From Undibacterium sp. CCC3.4 (GTDB lineage: Bacteria; Pseudomonadota; Gammaproteobacteria; Burkholderiales; Burkholderiaceae_D), in NCBI RefSeq assembly GCF_034347425.1, contig NZ_CP133779.1, forward strand, positions 1,736,001 to 1,800,000: a stretch of DNA of 64,000 bases, written 5' to 3'. Numbering within the stretch: position 1 is the stretch's first letter; each line of letters opens with the position of its first letter. Below the pieces are notes generated by a model. The model ran no database searches and was not told the DNA's origin. It worked only from the letters and a program-made list of their open reading frames with translations. Positions 48,203-57,685 of this stretch are shown piece after piece. Made by a program: the position numbers and the translations under genes.

Positions 48203-49687
48203 ATGCGCTTGCATGCTTTTTCGCTGACCCCGCTGGCCCTTGCTTTGATCTTGAGTGGTTGCGCCACTGCGCCAACACATGACAGTAAAGTCGCCAGCTC
48301 CCTGAGCGTAGTCAAAACCGGCAATATCGATGATGCGATTAAGCAGGTGGAGCAACAGACCCAAGGCAAGAATGAAAAAGATTTGCTGCTGAACTTGGAA
48401 AAAGGCGAGCTCATGCGCGTCGGTAAGCGCTACCAAGAGAGTTTGGATGCCTTCGGTGTGGCCGATGTCAGTGTCAAGGCTTGGGAAGAGACGGCCAAAT
48501 CGAATCCGCAAAAGCTGATGGGACAGATCGGCGCTTTGTTCATGGGTGATGCCAGTCGCGATTATGAAGGTCAGGATTACGAAAAAGTCATGTTGACGAT
48601 CAGAATGGCGATGGATCGCATCAATCTCGGCGACCTCGATACCGCCCGTGTCGATATCAAACGCACGCACGAACGCGAAGCGGTGATTGCCGAATTCCGC
48701 TCGAAAGAAACGCTGGAAGCGGAAGACGATGCAAAAAGCAAAGGTGTAAAAACTGGTAGCAAGGAATTAAGCGGCTACCCAGTGGAAACCCTGAATGACC
48801 CAGCCGTGCTGCAACTCAAAAACGGTTACCAAAACGCCTTGGGCCATTATCTTGCCGGATTCGTCTATGAAGCCTTGAACGAACCAGGCTTGGCCGCACC
48901 GGGCTATCGCAAGGCGATAGAATTGCGTCCGGAATTGCCGGTGTTGGAAGATGGCTTGAAAGGTTTGGATCAACGCACCAGTTTTCGCCGCAAGAAAGGC
49001 ATGACCGATGTGCTGTTTGTCATCGAAGCCGGTAATTCTCCGGCGCGGCTGTCGAAAAAGATCGCCTTCCCGGTACCGACCGGGCGCGGCTTGATCACGG
49101 TATCGTTTGCTTTCCCAGTTATCTATCCTGACAAAGATGCGCCAGTCATCAATTCGTTTGCGGTCGGCAGCCAGATTTTGCCGACGGCGATGGTGGCCGA
49201 TTTCAATGTCATGGCACGTCGGGCCTTGAAAGATGAATTGCCGGGCATTCAAACCCGTGCGGCGATTCGCGCGGTCACCAAAGCGGTGGCGCAAGATCAG
49301 GTGAATAAGCATCTGGGTCCCTTGGCTGGTTTGGCTGCCAATATTGCCGTAGCTGCCACCGAAAGCCCGGCCGACGACCGTATGTGGCGCAGTTTGCCGG
49401 AACGGGTGTTCATTGCCCGCGCCTTTTTAGCTCCGGGCGATTACAACATCAATTTCTCCGGCCGCTCCGGTGACACGACCAAAGTGACTGTCGACGGTCG
49501 CTATATGGTGGTGCCGGTACGCCTGTATCCGACGCAAACCTATCTGGGCGACCAAGCAAAATTTGGCACTGTGACACCTGCTGCACAAATTGCCGCTGAG
49601 CCAGTATCTAAACCGCTGACGAAAAAACCTGTCGCCAAAAGCAGCAAGCCGGTGGCTGCTGCTGTCGTCAGCAGCCAATCCAACTGA
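48203..49687 (+). CDS. COG3014-like outer-membrane lipoprotein
   Basis: A 494-residue lipoprotein with the lipobox LSGC (Cys 20). The N-terminal half looks like tandem helical repeats (DDAIKQVEQQTQGKNEKDLL and the YRKAIELRPELPVLEDG region are TPR-like). The C-terminal half is beta-rich and of unknown fold, ending in a basic Pro/Ala/Lys tail. I place it in the uncharacterised COG3014 group. It heads an operon with YcfL-like and LpoB-like genes, a pairing that suggests work in cell-wall synthesis or its control. Confidence 0.75.
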   Translation: MRLHAFSLTPLALALILSGCATAPTHDSKVASSLSVVKTGNIDDAIKQVEQQTQGKNEKDLLLNLEKGELMRVGKRYQESLDAFGVADVSVKAWEETAKSNPQKLMGQIGALFMGDASRDYEGQDYEKVMLTIRMAMDRINLGDLDTARVDIKRTHEREAVIAEFRSKETLEAEDDAKSKGVKTGSKELSGYPVETLNDPAVLQLKNGYQNALGHYLAGFVYEALNEPGLAAPGYRKAIELRPELPVLEDGLKGLDQRTSFRRKKGMTDVLFVIEAGNSPARLSKKIAFPVPTGRGLITVSFAFPVIYPDKDAPVINSFAVGSQILPTAMVADFNVMARRALKDELPGIQTRAAIRAVTKAVAQDQVNKHLGPLAGLAANIAVAATESPADDRMWRSLPERVFIARAFLAPGDYNINFSGRSGDTTKVTVDGRYMVVPVRLYPTQTYLGDQAKFGTVTPAAQIAAEPVSKPLTKKPVAKSSKPVAAAVVSSQSN

Positions 49688-49711
49688 TTCTATTGATAAG
49701 GACGAGTACTC

Positions 49712-50110
49712 ATGAATTCCAAACTCTTCGCGGCAGCCATCACGCTCGGTCTCGCCTGCAGTATCGCTCCGGCGCTGGCAGCAGATGAAGTGCCGAATGC
49801 CGTCTCGCCTGGCATCGCTGCCAAGTTGATCGTGCGCGGTACGCTCGAAGGCGTACAAGTGACCGACTTACGTTCACAGAAACGCAATGAAGTCTTGGTC
49901 GTACAAGCCGAGATGTTCAATACCACGGTCAAAGATGTGCGGATTTATTATCGCTTTCGCTGGACCGATCCGGCTGGCATGCAAGTCGGCGACGGAGAAG
50001 TGTGGAAACCGTTGATGATCTTGGGTAAACAATCCCAACTGGTCAAGGCCACCGCTTACGGCCCGCAAGCGGTCGACTTCAAAATCGAAATGAGTGCTGA
50101 GCCACGCTGA
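49712..50110 (+). CDS. YcfL-like (DUF1425) periplasmic protein
   Basis: A 132-residue protein with a Sec signal (about 1-23, cleaved after ALAAD). The mature part matches the DUF1425/YcfL pattern: LRSQKRNEVLVVQAEMFNTT, then YYRFRWTDPAGMQVG. In E. coli, ycfL lies next to lpoB; the same neighbour order is kept here. No reaction is known. It starts 24 bases after the upstream lipoprotein gene. Confidence 0.8.
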   Translation: MNSKLFAAAITLGLACSIAPALAADEVPNAVSPGIAAKLIVRGTLEGVQVTDLRSQKRNEVLVVQAEMFNTTVKDVRIYYRFRWTDPAGMQVGDGEVWKPLMILGKQSQLVKATAYGPQAVDFKIEMSAEPR

Positions 50111-50151
50111 GCTGGCGAGTGTTGATTATTTTTAAGAACTAAGGAGTGTGT

Positions 50152-50766
50152 ATGTCCCGTTTTGTTTCTGTTTCAAAATCTCTGTGTCTGCTGGCGCTGC
50201 TGGCGGCTGCCCTGTCGGCTTGTCAAACCCGTTTGTCACAACCGACTGTCAGCCTGGCTCGTCAAGTCAGCTATGGTGATAATAAGGCCGTCGAAACCGT
50301 CACCAACGAATTCGGTTCCACCGATTTGCAGATGATCGCAGAAAAAATGGTCGGTTCCTTGCTCGAAGATCCAGTGCTCAGCGGTCGTCCTAGCCTGACT
50401 CTGGCTGGGGTGCGCAATAAAACCAGCGAATACATCGATACCAAATCGATTATGAATACCATACAGACCGCCTTGGTAAAAAGCCGCAAAGTCAAAATGA
50501 CGCGCAGTGCCGATGAAATGCAGCAAGGCGTCGATGAATTGCAGCGCCAAAATCAAAGCGGACTCTACAAAGCCCAAGGTAAGGCCAAAATTGGCAATAT
50601 GGCGGCGGCTAAGTATTCCCTCGAAGGCGAAATCGTTTCCATCGTTAAGCAAAATGCCACGACCAAGGACGTGTTTTACAAAATGACGCTCAAACTCTAT
50701 GACATCGAAGATGGCTCCATCGAGTGGCAAGAAGAAAAAGAAATTCGCAAAACTTCCAAAAAATAA
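50152..50766 (+). CDS. lpoB: LpoB-like penicillin-binding protein activator
   Basis: Outer-membrane lipoprotein of the type that reaches through the peptidoglycan to activate PBP1b. From ATG 50152, preceded by AAGGAGTG, the protein has 204 residues, with lipobox LSAC (Cys 24). The LpoB domain is clear: STDLQMIAEKMVGSLLEDPV, RNKTSEYIDTKSIMNTIQTA and KYSLEGEIVSI. The partner synthase is not in this window, so PBP1b activation is by analogy. Confidence 0.85.
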   Translation: MSRFVSVSKSLCLLALLAAALSACQTRLSQPTVSLARQVSYGDNKAVETVTNEFGSTDLQMIAEKMVGSLLEDPVLSGRPSLTLAGVRNKTSEYIDTKSIMNTIQTALVKSRKVKMTRSADEMQQGVDELQRQNQSGLYKAQGKAKIGNMAAAKYSLEGEIVSIVKQNATTKDVFYKMTLKLYDIEDGSIEWQEEKEIRKTSKK

Positions 50767-50822
50767 TGTCCTGTGGGCACCGCAACCGGTGTCCACTTGC
50801 CTCTGCCCTAAGTAAAGGAAGC

Positions 50823-51653
50823 ATGATGTTTCATATTAAACAAGTCATGGCCGCGCTGTTGTGCTCGGCCGGCGCCTTCAGCGCTTATGCTGCTGAGCCA
50901 AAAATTGCCGTCACCGATTTGACCTACGAAGAGAAGGTCAGCGAGTATTTTCATGTGGTTGCGGCCACTAGTAAGAGCAGTGTCAAAGGCAGTTACAGCG
51001 AGCGCGAAACCGACCGCAGTTACTCTCAACGCGGTAATATCAATGCTAAAAGCGAGAGCAGCTATTATGAAGCCGAAGGCACTTACACCTACATCGATCG
51101 CGGTGAGTTGAAAAACTATACGGCCGACCTCAAAGGTGCCATGCTCAAAGGTGGCGGTGTGCGCATTACGGAAGTGCGTCCGTATGTCGGCAAACCTATG
51201 GAAAAAATTTACGACATCATCGGTCGCATCAAACAGGGTATGTATCCGGGTGCCGATTATGTGTTGTTCGGTACGGTCAGCAGTATCCAGTTCCGTCAGG
51301 AAACTAACCAGTTGCAATACGGAAATTCCATGACAGCCAGCTTATCGCTCGATCTGGTAGCGGATTTTAATTTGATCAATACCAAGACCTTTGAAATCAA
51401 AGCGGCTTTCAGCGCCAGCGGTGCCGGCGTCGATACCAAGATCATCAGTCGTGCCGGTGATCATGTCACATTCAACCGCGGCAAAGTGATACAAGAAACG
51501 TCGCGCAGTTTGGCTGATGCCGCCTATGGTGAGTTGATGGTGCAGTTCGGCGTGCCGCGCGGTGCGAATCGCGCTTCGTATCAGAACAATAACAATAATG
51601 GGCAAATGATCGCTCCACCGGCAGTTTCTGAGCCGGTCACGGTTTACCATTGA
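50823..51653 (+). CDS. CsgG/LpoB-like exported protein
   Basis: Not a recognised named gene. The 276-residue product has a Sec signal (about 1-23) and begins its mature part with KIAVTDLTYEEKV, a pattern shared with CsgG/LpoB-type domains. The middle (about 40-85) is rich in Ser, Tyr, Arg and Glu and looks flexible. YVLFGTVSSI and a beta-rich stretch follow. It ends in an Asn-rich tail. ATG 50823 follows AAAGGAAG. Fourth gene of the operon and perhaps a diverged relative of the LpoB-like protein before it. Confidence 0.72.
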   Translation: MMFHIKQVMAALLCSAGAFSAYAAEPKIAVTDLTYEEKVSEYFHVVAATSKSSVKGSYSERETDRSYSQRGNINAKSESSYYEAEGTYTYIDRGELKNYTADLKGAMLKGGGVRITEVRPYVGKPMEKIYDIIGRIKQGMYPGADYVLFGTVSSIQFRQETNQLQYGNSMTASLSLDLVADFNLINTKTFEIKAAFSASGAGVDTKIISRAGDHVTFNRGKVIQETSRSLADAAYGELMVQFGVPRGANRASYQNNNNNGQMIAPPAVSEPVTVYH

Positions 51654-51693
51654 GCATTGTTTGTCGGCAGCAGCAAGACGCTGCCGGGTAAAC

Positions 51694-51712
51694 AAAAAAG
51701 CCGGCGCGATGC
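51694..51712 (+). terminator. Left half of a terminator split by the IS element
   Basis: AAAAAAGCCGGC at 51694-51705, plus loop bases GCGAT. The matching arm GCCGGCTTTTT is at 53141-53151, beyond the IS. If the IS and one copy of its 9-base duplication are removed, an 11-bp stem with a 5-base loop forms, a good bidirectional terminator between the lipoprotein operon and the convergent MFS gene. Confidence 0.75.
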
Positions 51713-51715
51713 AGT

Positions 51716-51751
51716 AATGCCGTTCAGTTAAGACTGAACGGCATTTTTATT
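51716..51751 (+). terminator. Hairpin at the left end of the IS
   Basis: AATGCCGTTCAGT (51716-51728) pairs with ACTGAACGGCATT (51733-51745), loop TAAG, followed by TTTATTT. The outer arm is part of the terminal repeat, so the end motif occurs a second time, inverted, just inside. This would stop transcription entering from the left and shield the transposase from read-through. Confidence 0.7.
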
Positions 51752-51773
51752 TAGTGGTTGTAAACGTTACGGC

Positions 51774-53120
51774 ATGCTGTTAACCTTCGTCGCAATGTTC
51801 GACGATACCCTTCATTTCCTGGCAAACCACCTTGAGTCACCCGACTGGCGGCGACTTGGCGAGCATTTGCCTATCGAGTGGATCGAACAGGCCGTGAAGC
51901 GCACCGATGCAACCAGCATTCGCCATCGGCGGCTGCCGGCCGAACAAGTGGTTTGGCTAATGGTGGCGTTGGCGCTGTATCGCCACAAGTCCATCGGCGA
52001 AGTATTGGATGATCTCGGATTGGCGGTGCCGGATTCGCAAACGCCTTTTGTCAGTAAGAGTGCGGCGGCACAGGCGCGCCAGCGCCTTGGTTCCGAACCG
52101 CTGAAGTGGCTGTTCGATCACTCCGCCCGTCACTGGAGCGGCCAGGATCGCCGCGCCTATCTATTTAAAGGGCTGCAACTGTTTGCTATGGACGGCACCA
52201 CGTTGCGCACCCATGACAACGTCGAGAACCGGAGCCATTTCGGCGCCCAACTTTACGCCAGCGGTGCTCTCGCCAGCTATCCGCAAGTACGCGGCGTGAC
52301 ACTGACCGCTTTGCCGACGCATATCGTTCACAGTGCCGCGTTCGGCCCTTACGGCACCAATGAGATGTTGTACGCAAAGCAGTTGATCGCTGATGTGCCC
52401 AATGAATCGCTTACCGTCTTCGATCGCGGCTTTCTGTCTGCGGAAATCCTGTGTGCTTTGACGCAGCACGGCACGGATCGCCACTTTATTATTCCCGCCA
52501 AATCAAATACCCGATGGGAACTGATCGAGGGCGATGAGAACGATTGCATCGTCCGGATGCGGGTGTCGCCGCAGGCCCGTGCCAAGTGCCCCGAGTTGGC
52601 AGAATTCTGGGAGGCGCGTGCCATCACCGTTGTCGATCAGCAGGCGCGAAAACGCGTTCTACTGACCTCGTTGCGTGAGCGCCGCCGCTACAAGCCCGTC
52701 GATATCGCCAACTGTTACGAGCGTCGTTGGGGCATCGAGACGAGCTACCGCGAACTCAAGCAAACAATGCTGGGCACAGCGCTGACCCTGCGCTCGAAAA
52801 CAACAGACGGCGTCTATCAGGAAATCTGGGGCACTCTGATTGCCTACAACCTGATCCGCCTGGAGATCGCCAAGGCGGCCTTGACGGTCAAGTGCGAGCC
52901 CACTGAAGTGAGCTTTATCCGGGCATTCCACTTGATCCAGTTCGAGCTGCATTGGGCTGCCGTCACCAGATCCTATGGCAAGCTGCCCGCTTCGATGAAG
53001 CATCTACGCGAAAGGCTGGTTAGCCTCCTCAATGACGAACGGCCCGATCGTCAATACGACCGGGCCGTCAAGGCTAGACCAAACCGCTATGCCGTTCGTA
53101 TTGTGCGAAAAACTGCTTAA
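51774..53120 (+). CDS. IS4-family transposase
   Basis: A 448-residue DDE transposase, intact. The first Asp lies in LFAMDGTTLRTHD, the second in LTVFDRGFLSAE, and the YREL part of the YREK-like signature in ERRWGIETSYRELKQTMLG. The stop codon overlaps the right terminal repeat. ATG 51774 and ATG 51795 are both possible starts; neither has a ribosome site, which fits low expression. Confidence 0.93.
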   Translation: MLLTFVAMFDDTLHFLANHLESPDWRRLGEHLPIEWIEQAVKRTDATSIRHRRLPAEQVVWLMVALALYRHKSIGEVLDDLGLAVPDSQTPFVSKSAAAQARQRLGSEPLKWLFDHSARHWSGQDRRAYLFKGLQLFAMDGTTLRTHDNVENRSHFGAQLYASGALASYPQVRGVTLTALPTHIVHSAAFGPYGTNEMLYAKQLIADVPNESLTVFDRGFLSAEILCALTQHGTDRHFIIPAKSNTRWELIEGDENDCIVRMRVSPQARAKCPELAEFWEARAITVVDQQARKRVLLTSLRERRRYKPVDIANCYERRWGIETSYRELKQTMLGTALTLRSKTTDGVYQEIWGTLIAYNLIRLEIAKAALTVKCEPTEVSFIRAFHLIQFELHWAAVTRSYGKLPASMKHLRERLVSLLNDERPDRQYDRAVKARPNRYAVRIVRKTA

Positions 53121-53179
53121 CTGAACGGCATTAGCGCGATGCCGGCTTTTTCACGTTATTAAGTTGTACAGTCTGGTGT

Positions 53180-54517
53180 TCAGTCGCGAATTTCCAGCGC
53201 CCGATTCAAACTCAGTGCCGCCATCGAACAGGCCGCGCCGGAGAGTAAGTACAGGCTGACATAGGCGAGGCCGAAATGGGAAGACAGACCGAGTGCCACC
53301 AGCGGCGCAAACCCTGCACCGACCAGCCATGACAGATCGGACGTCAGGGCCGCACCGGTATAGCGGAATTTGGCGGCAAAGTTAGCGGTCACGGCACCCG
53401 CTGCTTGGCCGTAGGAAAGACCGAGCAAGAAGAAACCGAGCAGAATGAAAATATTCTGACCGGTCTCGCCGCCATCGAGCAGGGTAGGCACGAAACCACT
53501 GAGCACGGCAATCAGAAACGCCAGTGTGCCTAGCGTATTGCGCCGGCCGAAACGGTCTGCAATCAAGCCCGACAACACCACGCCGACGGCCATGAGCGCT
53601 GCACCAGCGACTTGAATATAGAGAAAGGCGCTGAGCGAACGCGGCGAATACAAGGTGATCCATGACAAGGGAAATACTGTTACCAAGTGGAACAGCGCAT
53701 AACTGGCCAGTGCGGCAAGCGCACCGATGAGGACGTTACGACCTTGGGTACTCGCCAGTTCAACAACATTGGTCGGTTCGAGCTCGCGTTCGTCGAGTAG
53801 ACGCGCATATTCATTGGTCGACACCAGACGCAGACGTGCAAACAGGGCAACGACATTGATGGCGAAGGCGACATAGAACGGATAGCGCCAGCCCCAAGAC
53901 AAGAAATCGGCGGCCGAAATGTTGGCAATGAGGAAAGCGAACAGGCTGCCGGCAATCATGAAACCTATTGGCGCACCGAGCTGGCCGAGCATGGCATACC
54001 AGCCGCGCTTATTTTGCGGCGCATTAAGGGCAAGCAACGAAGGCAAGCCATCCCACGAGCCACCGAGTGCGATGCCTTGGCCGATACGCAATAGTGACAG
54101 CAAGACGATGGAGGTGAAGCCCAGGTGCGAGTAGGTCGGCAAGAAGGCGATGCCGGCGGTGGAAAAACCGAGCAGGATGAGAGCAATAGTCAGCTTGGCT
54201 TCGCGCCCGAGTCGTTTCTGTATAGCCATAAAAGCGACCGTCCCGAATGGACGCGCCAAAAAGGCGAAGGAAAAGATAGTAAACGCATAGAGCGTTCCTT
54301 CTAACCTTGGCTCGAACGGGAAGAACACGGAAGGGAATACCAAGACCGAGGCGATGGCATAGACAAAGAAATCAAAATACTCGGAAGCCCGGCCGATGAT
54401 GACGCCAATCGCGATTTCGCCCGGGGCGATGGGGGAGGTGTCGGCATTGAGTTTGCGCGCATGATGCGGCGCGGCGCTTGGTGCTAAGCTATGGGTTTGG
54501 GTGCTGATACTTGGCAT
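53180..54517 (-). CDS. MFS transporter, metabolite:H+ symporter type
   Basis: A 445-residue permease with about twelve membrane segments. The first helix region ASEYFDFFVYAIASVLVFP is typical of the metabolite:proton symporter (ProP/ShiA-like) branch, as is the RPFGTVAFMAIQKRLGREAK loop. The loop ADRFGRRNTLG marks the second half. From ATG 54517 a GAGAGACC ribosome site precedes. The substrate, probably an organic acid or osmolyte, cannot be fixed. Its original shared terminator with the operon at 48-51.7 kb is split by the IS. Confidence 0.88.
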   Translation of the reverse strand: MPSISTQTHSLAPSAAPHHARKLNADTSPIAPGEIAIGVIIGRASEYFDFFVYAIASVLVFPSVFFPFEPRLEGTLYAFTIFSFAFLARPFGTVAFMAIQKRLGREAKLTIALILLGFSTAGIAFLPTYSHLGFTSIVLLSLLRIGQGIALGGSWDGLPSLLALNAPQNKRGWYAMLGQLGAPIGFMIAGSLFAFLIANISAADFLSWGWRYPFYVAFAINVVALFARLRLVSTNEYARLLDERELEPTNVVELASTQGRNVLIGALAALASYALFHLVTVFPLSWITLYSPRSLSAFLYIQVAGAALMAVGVVLSGLIADRFGRRNTLGTLAFLIAVLSGFVPTLLDGGETGQNIFILLGFFLLGLSYGQAAGAVTANFAAKFRYTGAALTSDLSWLVGAGFAPLVALGLSSHFGLAYVSLYLLSGAACSMAALSLNRALEIRD

Positions 54518-54662
54518 GATGGTCTCTCGTTTTATAATTAGAGCGCCGGACACTTTGAGCCCTTGCAAAGTTACCTGTAAGGGTAGGACAAAACGTCCAA
54601 TCGCTAATGCTAGTCAGTCGGAGTACATTAGCACGATTTGGCTCACTTTGGAGTTTCGCAGC
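54518..54662. promoter_or_regulatory. Divergent promoter region between the MFS gene and cyoA
   Basis: This 145-base gap should hold promoters for both directions. It contains the inverted repeat GCTAATG (54603-54609) and CATTAGC (54626-54632), 16 bases apart, close to cyoA. No convincing -35/-10 pair was found. A RegA-type regulator is encoded at the end of the cyo cluster and could act here. Confidence 0.35.
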
Positions 54663-55679
54663 ATGATTTCCCCACTCGCTCGTCGCGGACTTAGCGTCCT
54701 ATGCGCTGCACTGTTGGCTGGATGTGACACGATAGTGTTGAATCCGGCCGGCGATATTGCCGCCCAACAAAGTAAGCTCATCGTGGTGTCGACTCTGTTG
54801 ATGCTGCTGATCATCGTTCCGGTGATCGTGCTGATTGTTTTGTTTGCTTGGCGTTATCGCCAAAGCAACACAGAGGCGCAATATGAGCCAGACTGGGATC
54901 ATTCGACCAAACTCGAACTGCTGATCTGGGGCGCACCGCTGCTGATTATCATCGCGCTCGGTACGTTGACCTGGATCTCGACGCATACGCTCGATCCATA
55001 CCGCAATCTGTCGCGCATCGATGCGCAGCGCCCATTGGCACCCGACCATAAGGCCATGCTGGTCGAAGTCGTGGCGCTCGATTGGAAATGGTTGTTCATT
55101 TATCCGGAGCTGGGTATTGCCACCGTTAATGAACTCGTGGCACCGGTGGATATGCCGATACGTTTCAAAATTACCGCTTCCACGGTGATGAATTCATTCT
55201 ACATTCCGGCGCTGGCAGGGCAAATTTATGCCATGCCGGGAATGGAAACCACCCTCAATGCCGTGATCAATCATGTCGGCATTTATGATGGTTTTTCCGC
55301 CAACTACAGTGGTGCCGGCTTTTCCGACATGCGTTTCAAGTTTCATGGCATGAACTCGGAAAATTTCGCGCAATGGGTCGCCACCACCAAAGCTAAGACG
55401 CCGGTTCTGAATCGCGCCGATTATCTGCAGCTCGAACAGCCTAGCATCAAGGATCCGGTACGCCATTACGGCCGGGTCGATGCTGATCTGTATCACGCCA
55501 TCGTCAACCGCTGCGTGGCCGAAGGCCAAGTATGCATGGACGAGCTGATGTCGCACGGGATGAACATGAAATCGGCACAAGAAGCCAAAGGCAGCGTTTT
55601 GCTCGCGCAAAACCAGAGCAATGGCCGTAATGTCGCTGCAGAAATTTGCACGACGCCCGCAGCTAAGATTGGAAAATAA
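54663..55679 (+). CDS. cyoA: Cytochrome bo ubiquinol oxidase subunit II
   Basis: Subunit II of a quinol oxidase, a lipoprotein with lipobox LAGC (Cys 21) and two membrane helices. The periplasmic cupredoxin-like domain follows ([20 protein letters not shown]). It lacks the copper-A cysteines of cytochrome c oxidases, as expected for a quinol oxidase. From ATG 54663, behind GGAG, it has 338 residues. A long extension upstream to 54501 has no signal sequence and is rejected. Confidence 0.95.
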   Translation: MISPLARRGLSVLCAALLAGCDTIVLNPAGDIAAQQSKLIVVSTLLMLLIIVPVIVLIVLFAWRYRQSNTEAQYEPDWDHSTKLELLIWGAPLLIIIALGTLTWISTHTLDPYRNLSRIDAQRPLAPDHKAMLVEVVALDWKWLFIYPELGIATVNELVAPVDMPIRFKITASTVMNSFYIPALAGQIYAMPGMETTLNAVINHVGIYDGFSANYSGAGFSDMRFKFHGMNSENFAQWVATTKAKTPVLNRADYLQLEQPSIKDPVRHYGRVDADLYHAIVNRCVAEGQVCMDELMSHGMNMKSAQEAKGSVLLAQNQSNGRNVAAEICTTPAAKIGK

Positions 55680-55681
55680 GA

Positions 55682-57685
55682 ATGTTAGACCAACTAGATT
55701 TGACTAAGCTGATCCTCGGCCGTCTGAGCTGGGAAGCGATTCCCTTGCATGAGCCGATTTTGCTGGCGACCTTTGCCATGGTGGCACTGGGCGGCATCGC
55801 CGTGCTGTCTTTGATGACTTACTTCCGTCTGTGGGGCCCATTCTGGCGTGATTGGGTGACGAGTATCGATCATAAACGTATCGGTATCATGTATATCGTG
55901 CTGGCAATCGTGATGCTGTTGCGTGGATTTGCTGACGCGCTGATGATGCGCGCGCAACAAGCGATGGCCTTCGGCGACTCCGCCGGTTTCTTGCCGCCAC
56001 ACCATTATGATCAAGTGTTTACCGCCCACGGCGTGATCATGATTTTCTTCGTCGCCATGCCCTTGGTGACCGGTTTGATGAACTACGTCGTGCCCTTGCA
56101 AATCGGTGCGCGTGACGTTGCCTTCCCTTTCCTCAATAACTTCAGCTTCTGGATGACCACCTTCGGCGGCTTGTTGGTGATGGCTTCTTTGTTCGTCGGT
56201 GAATTCGCCCGTACCGGCTGGCTCGCTTATCCGCCTTTGTCGGGTATCTTCGGCAGCCCTGATGTCGGTGTCGATTACTATATATGGTCGCTGCAGATTG
56301 CCGGGGTAGGTACCCTGCTGTCGGGTGTCAACTTGGTCGTCACCATCATCAAAATGCGTGCCCCTGGCATGACCATGATGAAGATGCCGGTATTTACCTG
56401 GACGGCGCTGTGTACCAATGTGCTCATCGTCGCGGCTTTCCCGGTCTTGACCGCGGTATTGGCGATGTTGTCCTTGGACCGTATGTTCGGCACCAACTTC
56501 TTCACTAATGATATGGGCGGCAACGCCATGATGTACGTCAACCTGATCTGGATCTGGGGTCACCCGGAAGTGTATATCCTGGTCTTGCCAGCCTTCGGCG
56601 TGTTTTCGGAAATCGTCTCTACTTTCTGCAGCAAACGTCTGTTCGGCTACACCTCGATGGTCTATGCCACCGTGGTCATCACGATCCTGTCTTATCTGGT
56701 GTGGTTGCATCACTTCTTCACCATGGGTTCGGGTGCCAGTGTCAACTCGTTCTTCGGCATTACCACGATGATTATTTCCATCCCGACCGGGGCGAAGATT
56801 TTCAACTGGTTGTTTACCATGTACCGCGGCCGTATCCGCTTCGAAGTACCGATGTTGTGGACCATAGGTTTCATGATCACCTTCGTCATCGGTGGTATGA
56901 CCGGCGTGTTGTTGGCGGTACCACCAGCCGACTTCGTGTTGCATAACAGTTTGTTCTTGATCGCCCATTTCCATAACGTGATCATCGGCGGTGTGGTGTT
57001 CGGTATGTTCGCCGGTATCAATTACTGGTTCCCGAAAGCCTTCGGTTACAAGCTCGATGATTTCTGGGGTAAATGCAGTTTCTGGTTCTGGACTATCGGC
57101 TTTTACTTCGCCTTCATGCCGCTGTACGTGCTCGGTCTGATGGGTGTGACGCGTCGTCTCAGTCACTTCGAAGATCCGTCGCTGCAAATCTGGTTCCAAA
57201 TCGCCGCGTTCGGTGCCGTACTGATTGCTCTTGGTATCGCCTCGTTCATCATTCAGTTGTTCGTCAGTTACCAACGTCGTGCCACTTTGCGCGATTTCAC
57301 CGGCGATCCATGGGGCGGCCGTACGCTGGAATGGTCGACTTCATCACCACCACCGGCTTATAACTTTGCCTTTACGCCGATGGTGCATGATAACGATGCC
57401 TGGGCTGATATGAAAGCCAACGGCTATGTGCGTCCGACCAGTGATTTCCTGGCCATTCACATGCCTAAGGATACCGGTGCCGGTGTGATCATTGCTGCGC
57501 TCAGTGCTGTTTGCGGCTTTACCTTGATCTGGCAAATGTGGTTGCCGGCCGTATTGGGTTTCATCGCCCTGATGGCAGCCATCATTGTTCACACTTTTAA
57601 TTACAATCGCGATTACCACATCTCGGCGGACGAAGTTGTCCGTACTGAAGCGGAACGCACACGTTTGTTAGCCAGCCATGTCTGA
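55682..57685 (+). CDS. cyoB: Cytochrome bo ubiquinol oxidase subunit I
   Basis: Catalytic haem-copper subunit, 667 residues, that reduces oxygen to water and pumps protons. Copper and haem ligands are visible in [32 protein letters not shown] and [16 protein letters not shown]. The D-channel-type motif is present ([20 protein letters not shown]). It starts 2 bases after cyoA and overlaps cyoC by 8 bases. Confidence 0.97.
   Translation: MLDQLDLTKLILGRLSWEAIPLHEPILLATFAMVALGGIAVLSLMTYFRLWGPFWRDWVTSIDHKRIGIMYIVLAIVMLLRGFADALMMRAQQAMAFGDSAGFLPPHHYDQVFTAHGVIMIFFVAMPLVTGLMNYVVPLQIGARDVAFPFLNNFSFWMTTFGGLLVMASLFVGEFARTGWLAYPPLSGIFGSPDVGVDYYIWSLQIAGVGTLLSGVNLVVTIIKMRAPGMTMMKMPVFTWTALCTNVLIVAAFPVLTAVLAMLSLDRMFGTNFFTNDMGGNAMMYVNLIWIWGHPEVYILVLPAFGVFSEIVSTFCSKRLFGYTSMVYATVVITILSYLVWLHHFFTMGSGASVNSFFGITTMIISIPTGAKIFNWLFTMYRGRIRFEVPMLWTIGFMITFVIGGMTGVLLAVPPADFVLHNSLFLIAHFHNVIIGGVVFGMFAGINYWFPKAFGYKLDDFWGKCSFWFWTIGFYFAFMPLYVLGLMGVTRRLSHFEDPSLQIWFQIAAFGAVLIALGIASFIIQLFVSYQRRATLRDFTGDPWGGRTLEWSTSSPPPAYNFAFTPMVHDNDAWADMKANGYVRPTSDFLAIHMPKDTGAGVIIAALSAVCGFTLIWQMWLPAVLGFIALMAAIIVHTFNYNRDYHISADEVVRTEAERTRLLASHV

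Larger units (their letters stand above)
51713..53133 (+). mobile_element. IS4-family insertion sequence, complete
   Basis: A 1421-base element. The terminal inverted repeats TAATGCCGTTCAGTTAAG (51715-51732) and their complement (53116-53133) match perfectly over 18 bases. Flanking copies of GCGCGATGC (51704-51712 and 53134-53142) are a 9-base target duplication; the exact left edge could vary by two bases. One intact transposase gene fills the element. Identical target repeats indicate a rather recent insertion. Confidence 0.93.

Noticed and set aside
55694..57274. 526-residue open frame antisense to cyoB
   Set aside because: It is the mirror of a highly conserved oxidase gene. The product is His/Asp/Gln-rich with no membrane or domain features, typical of a codon-bias shadow.
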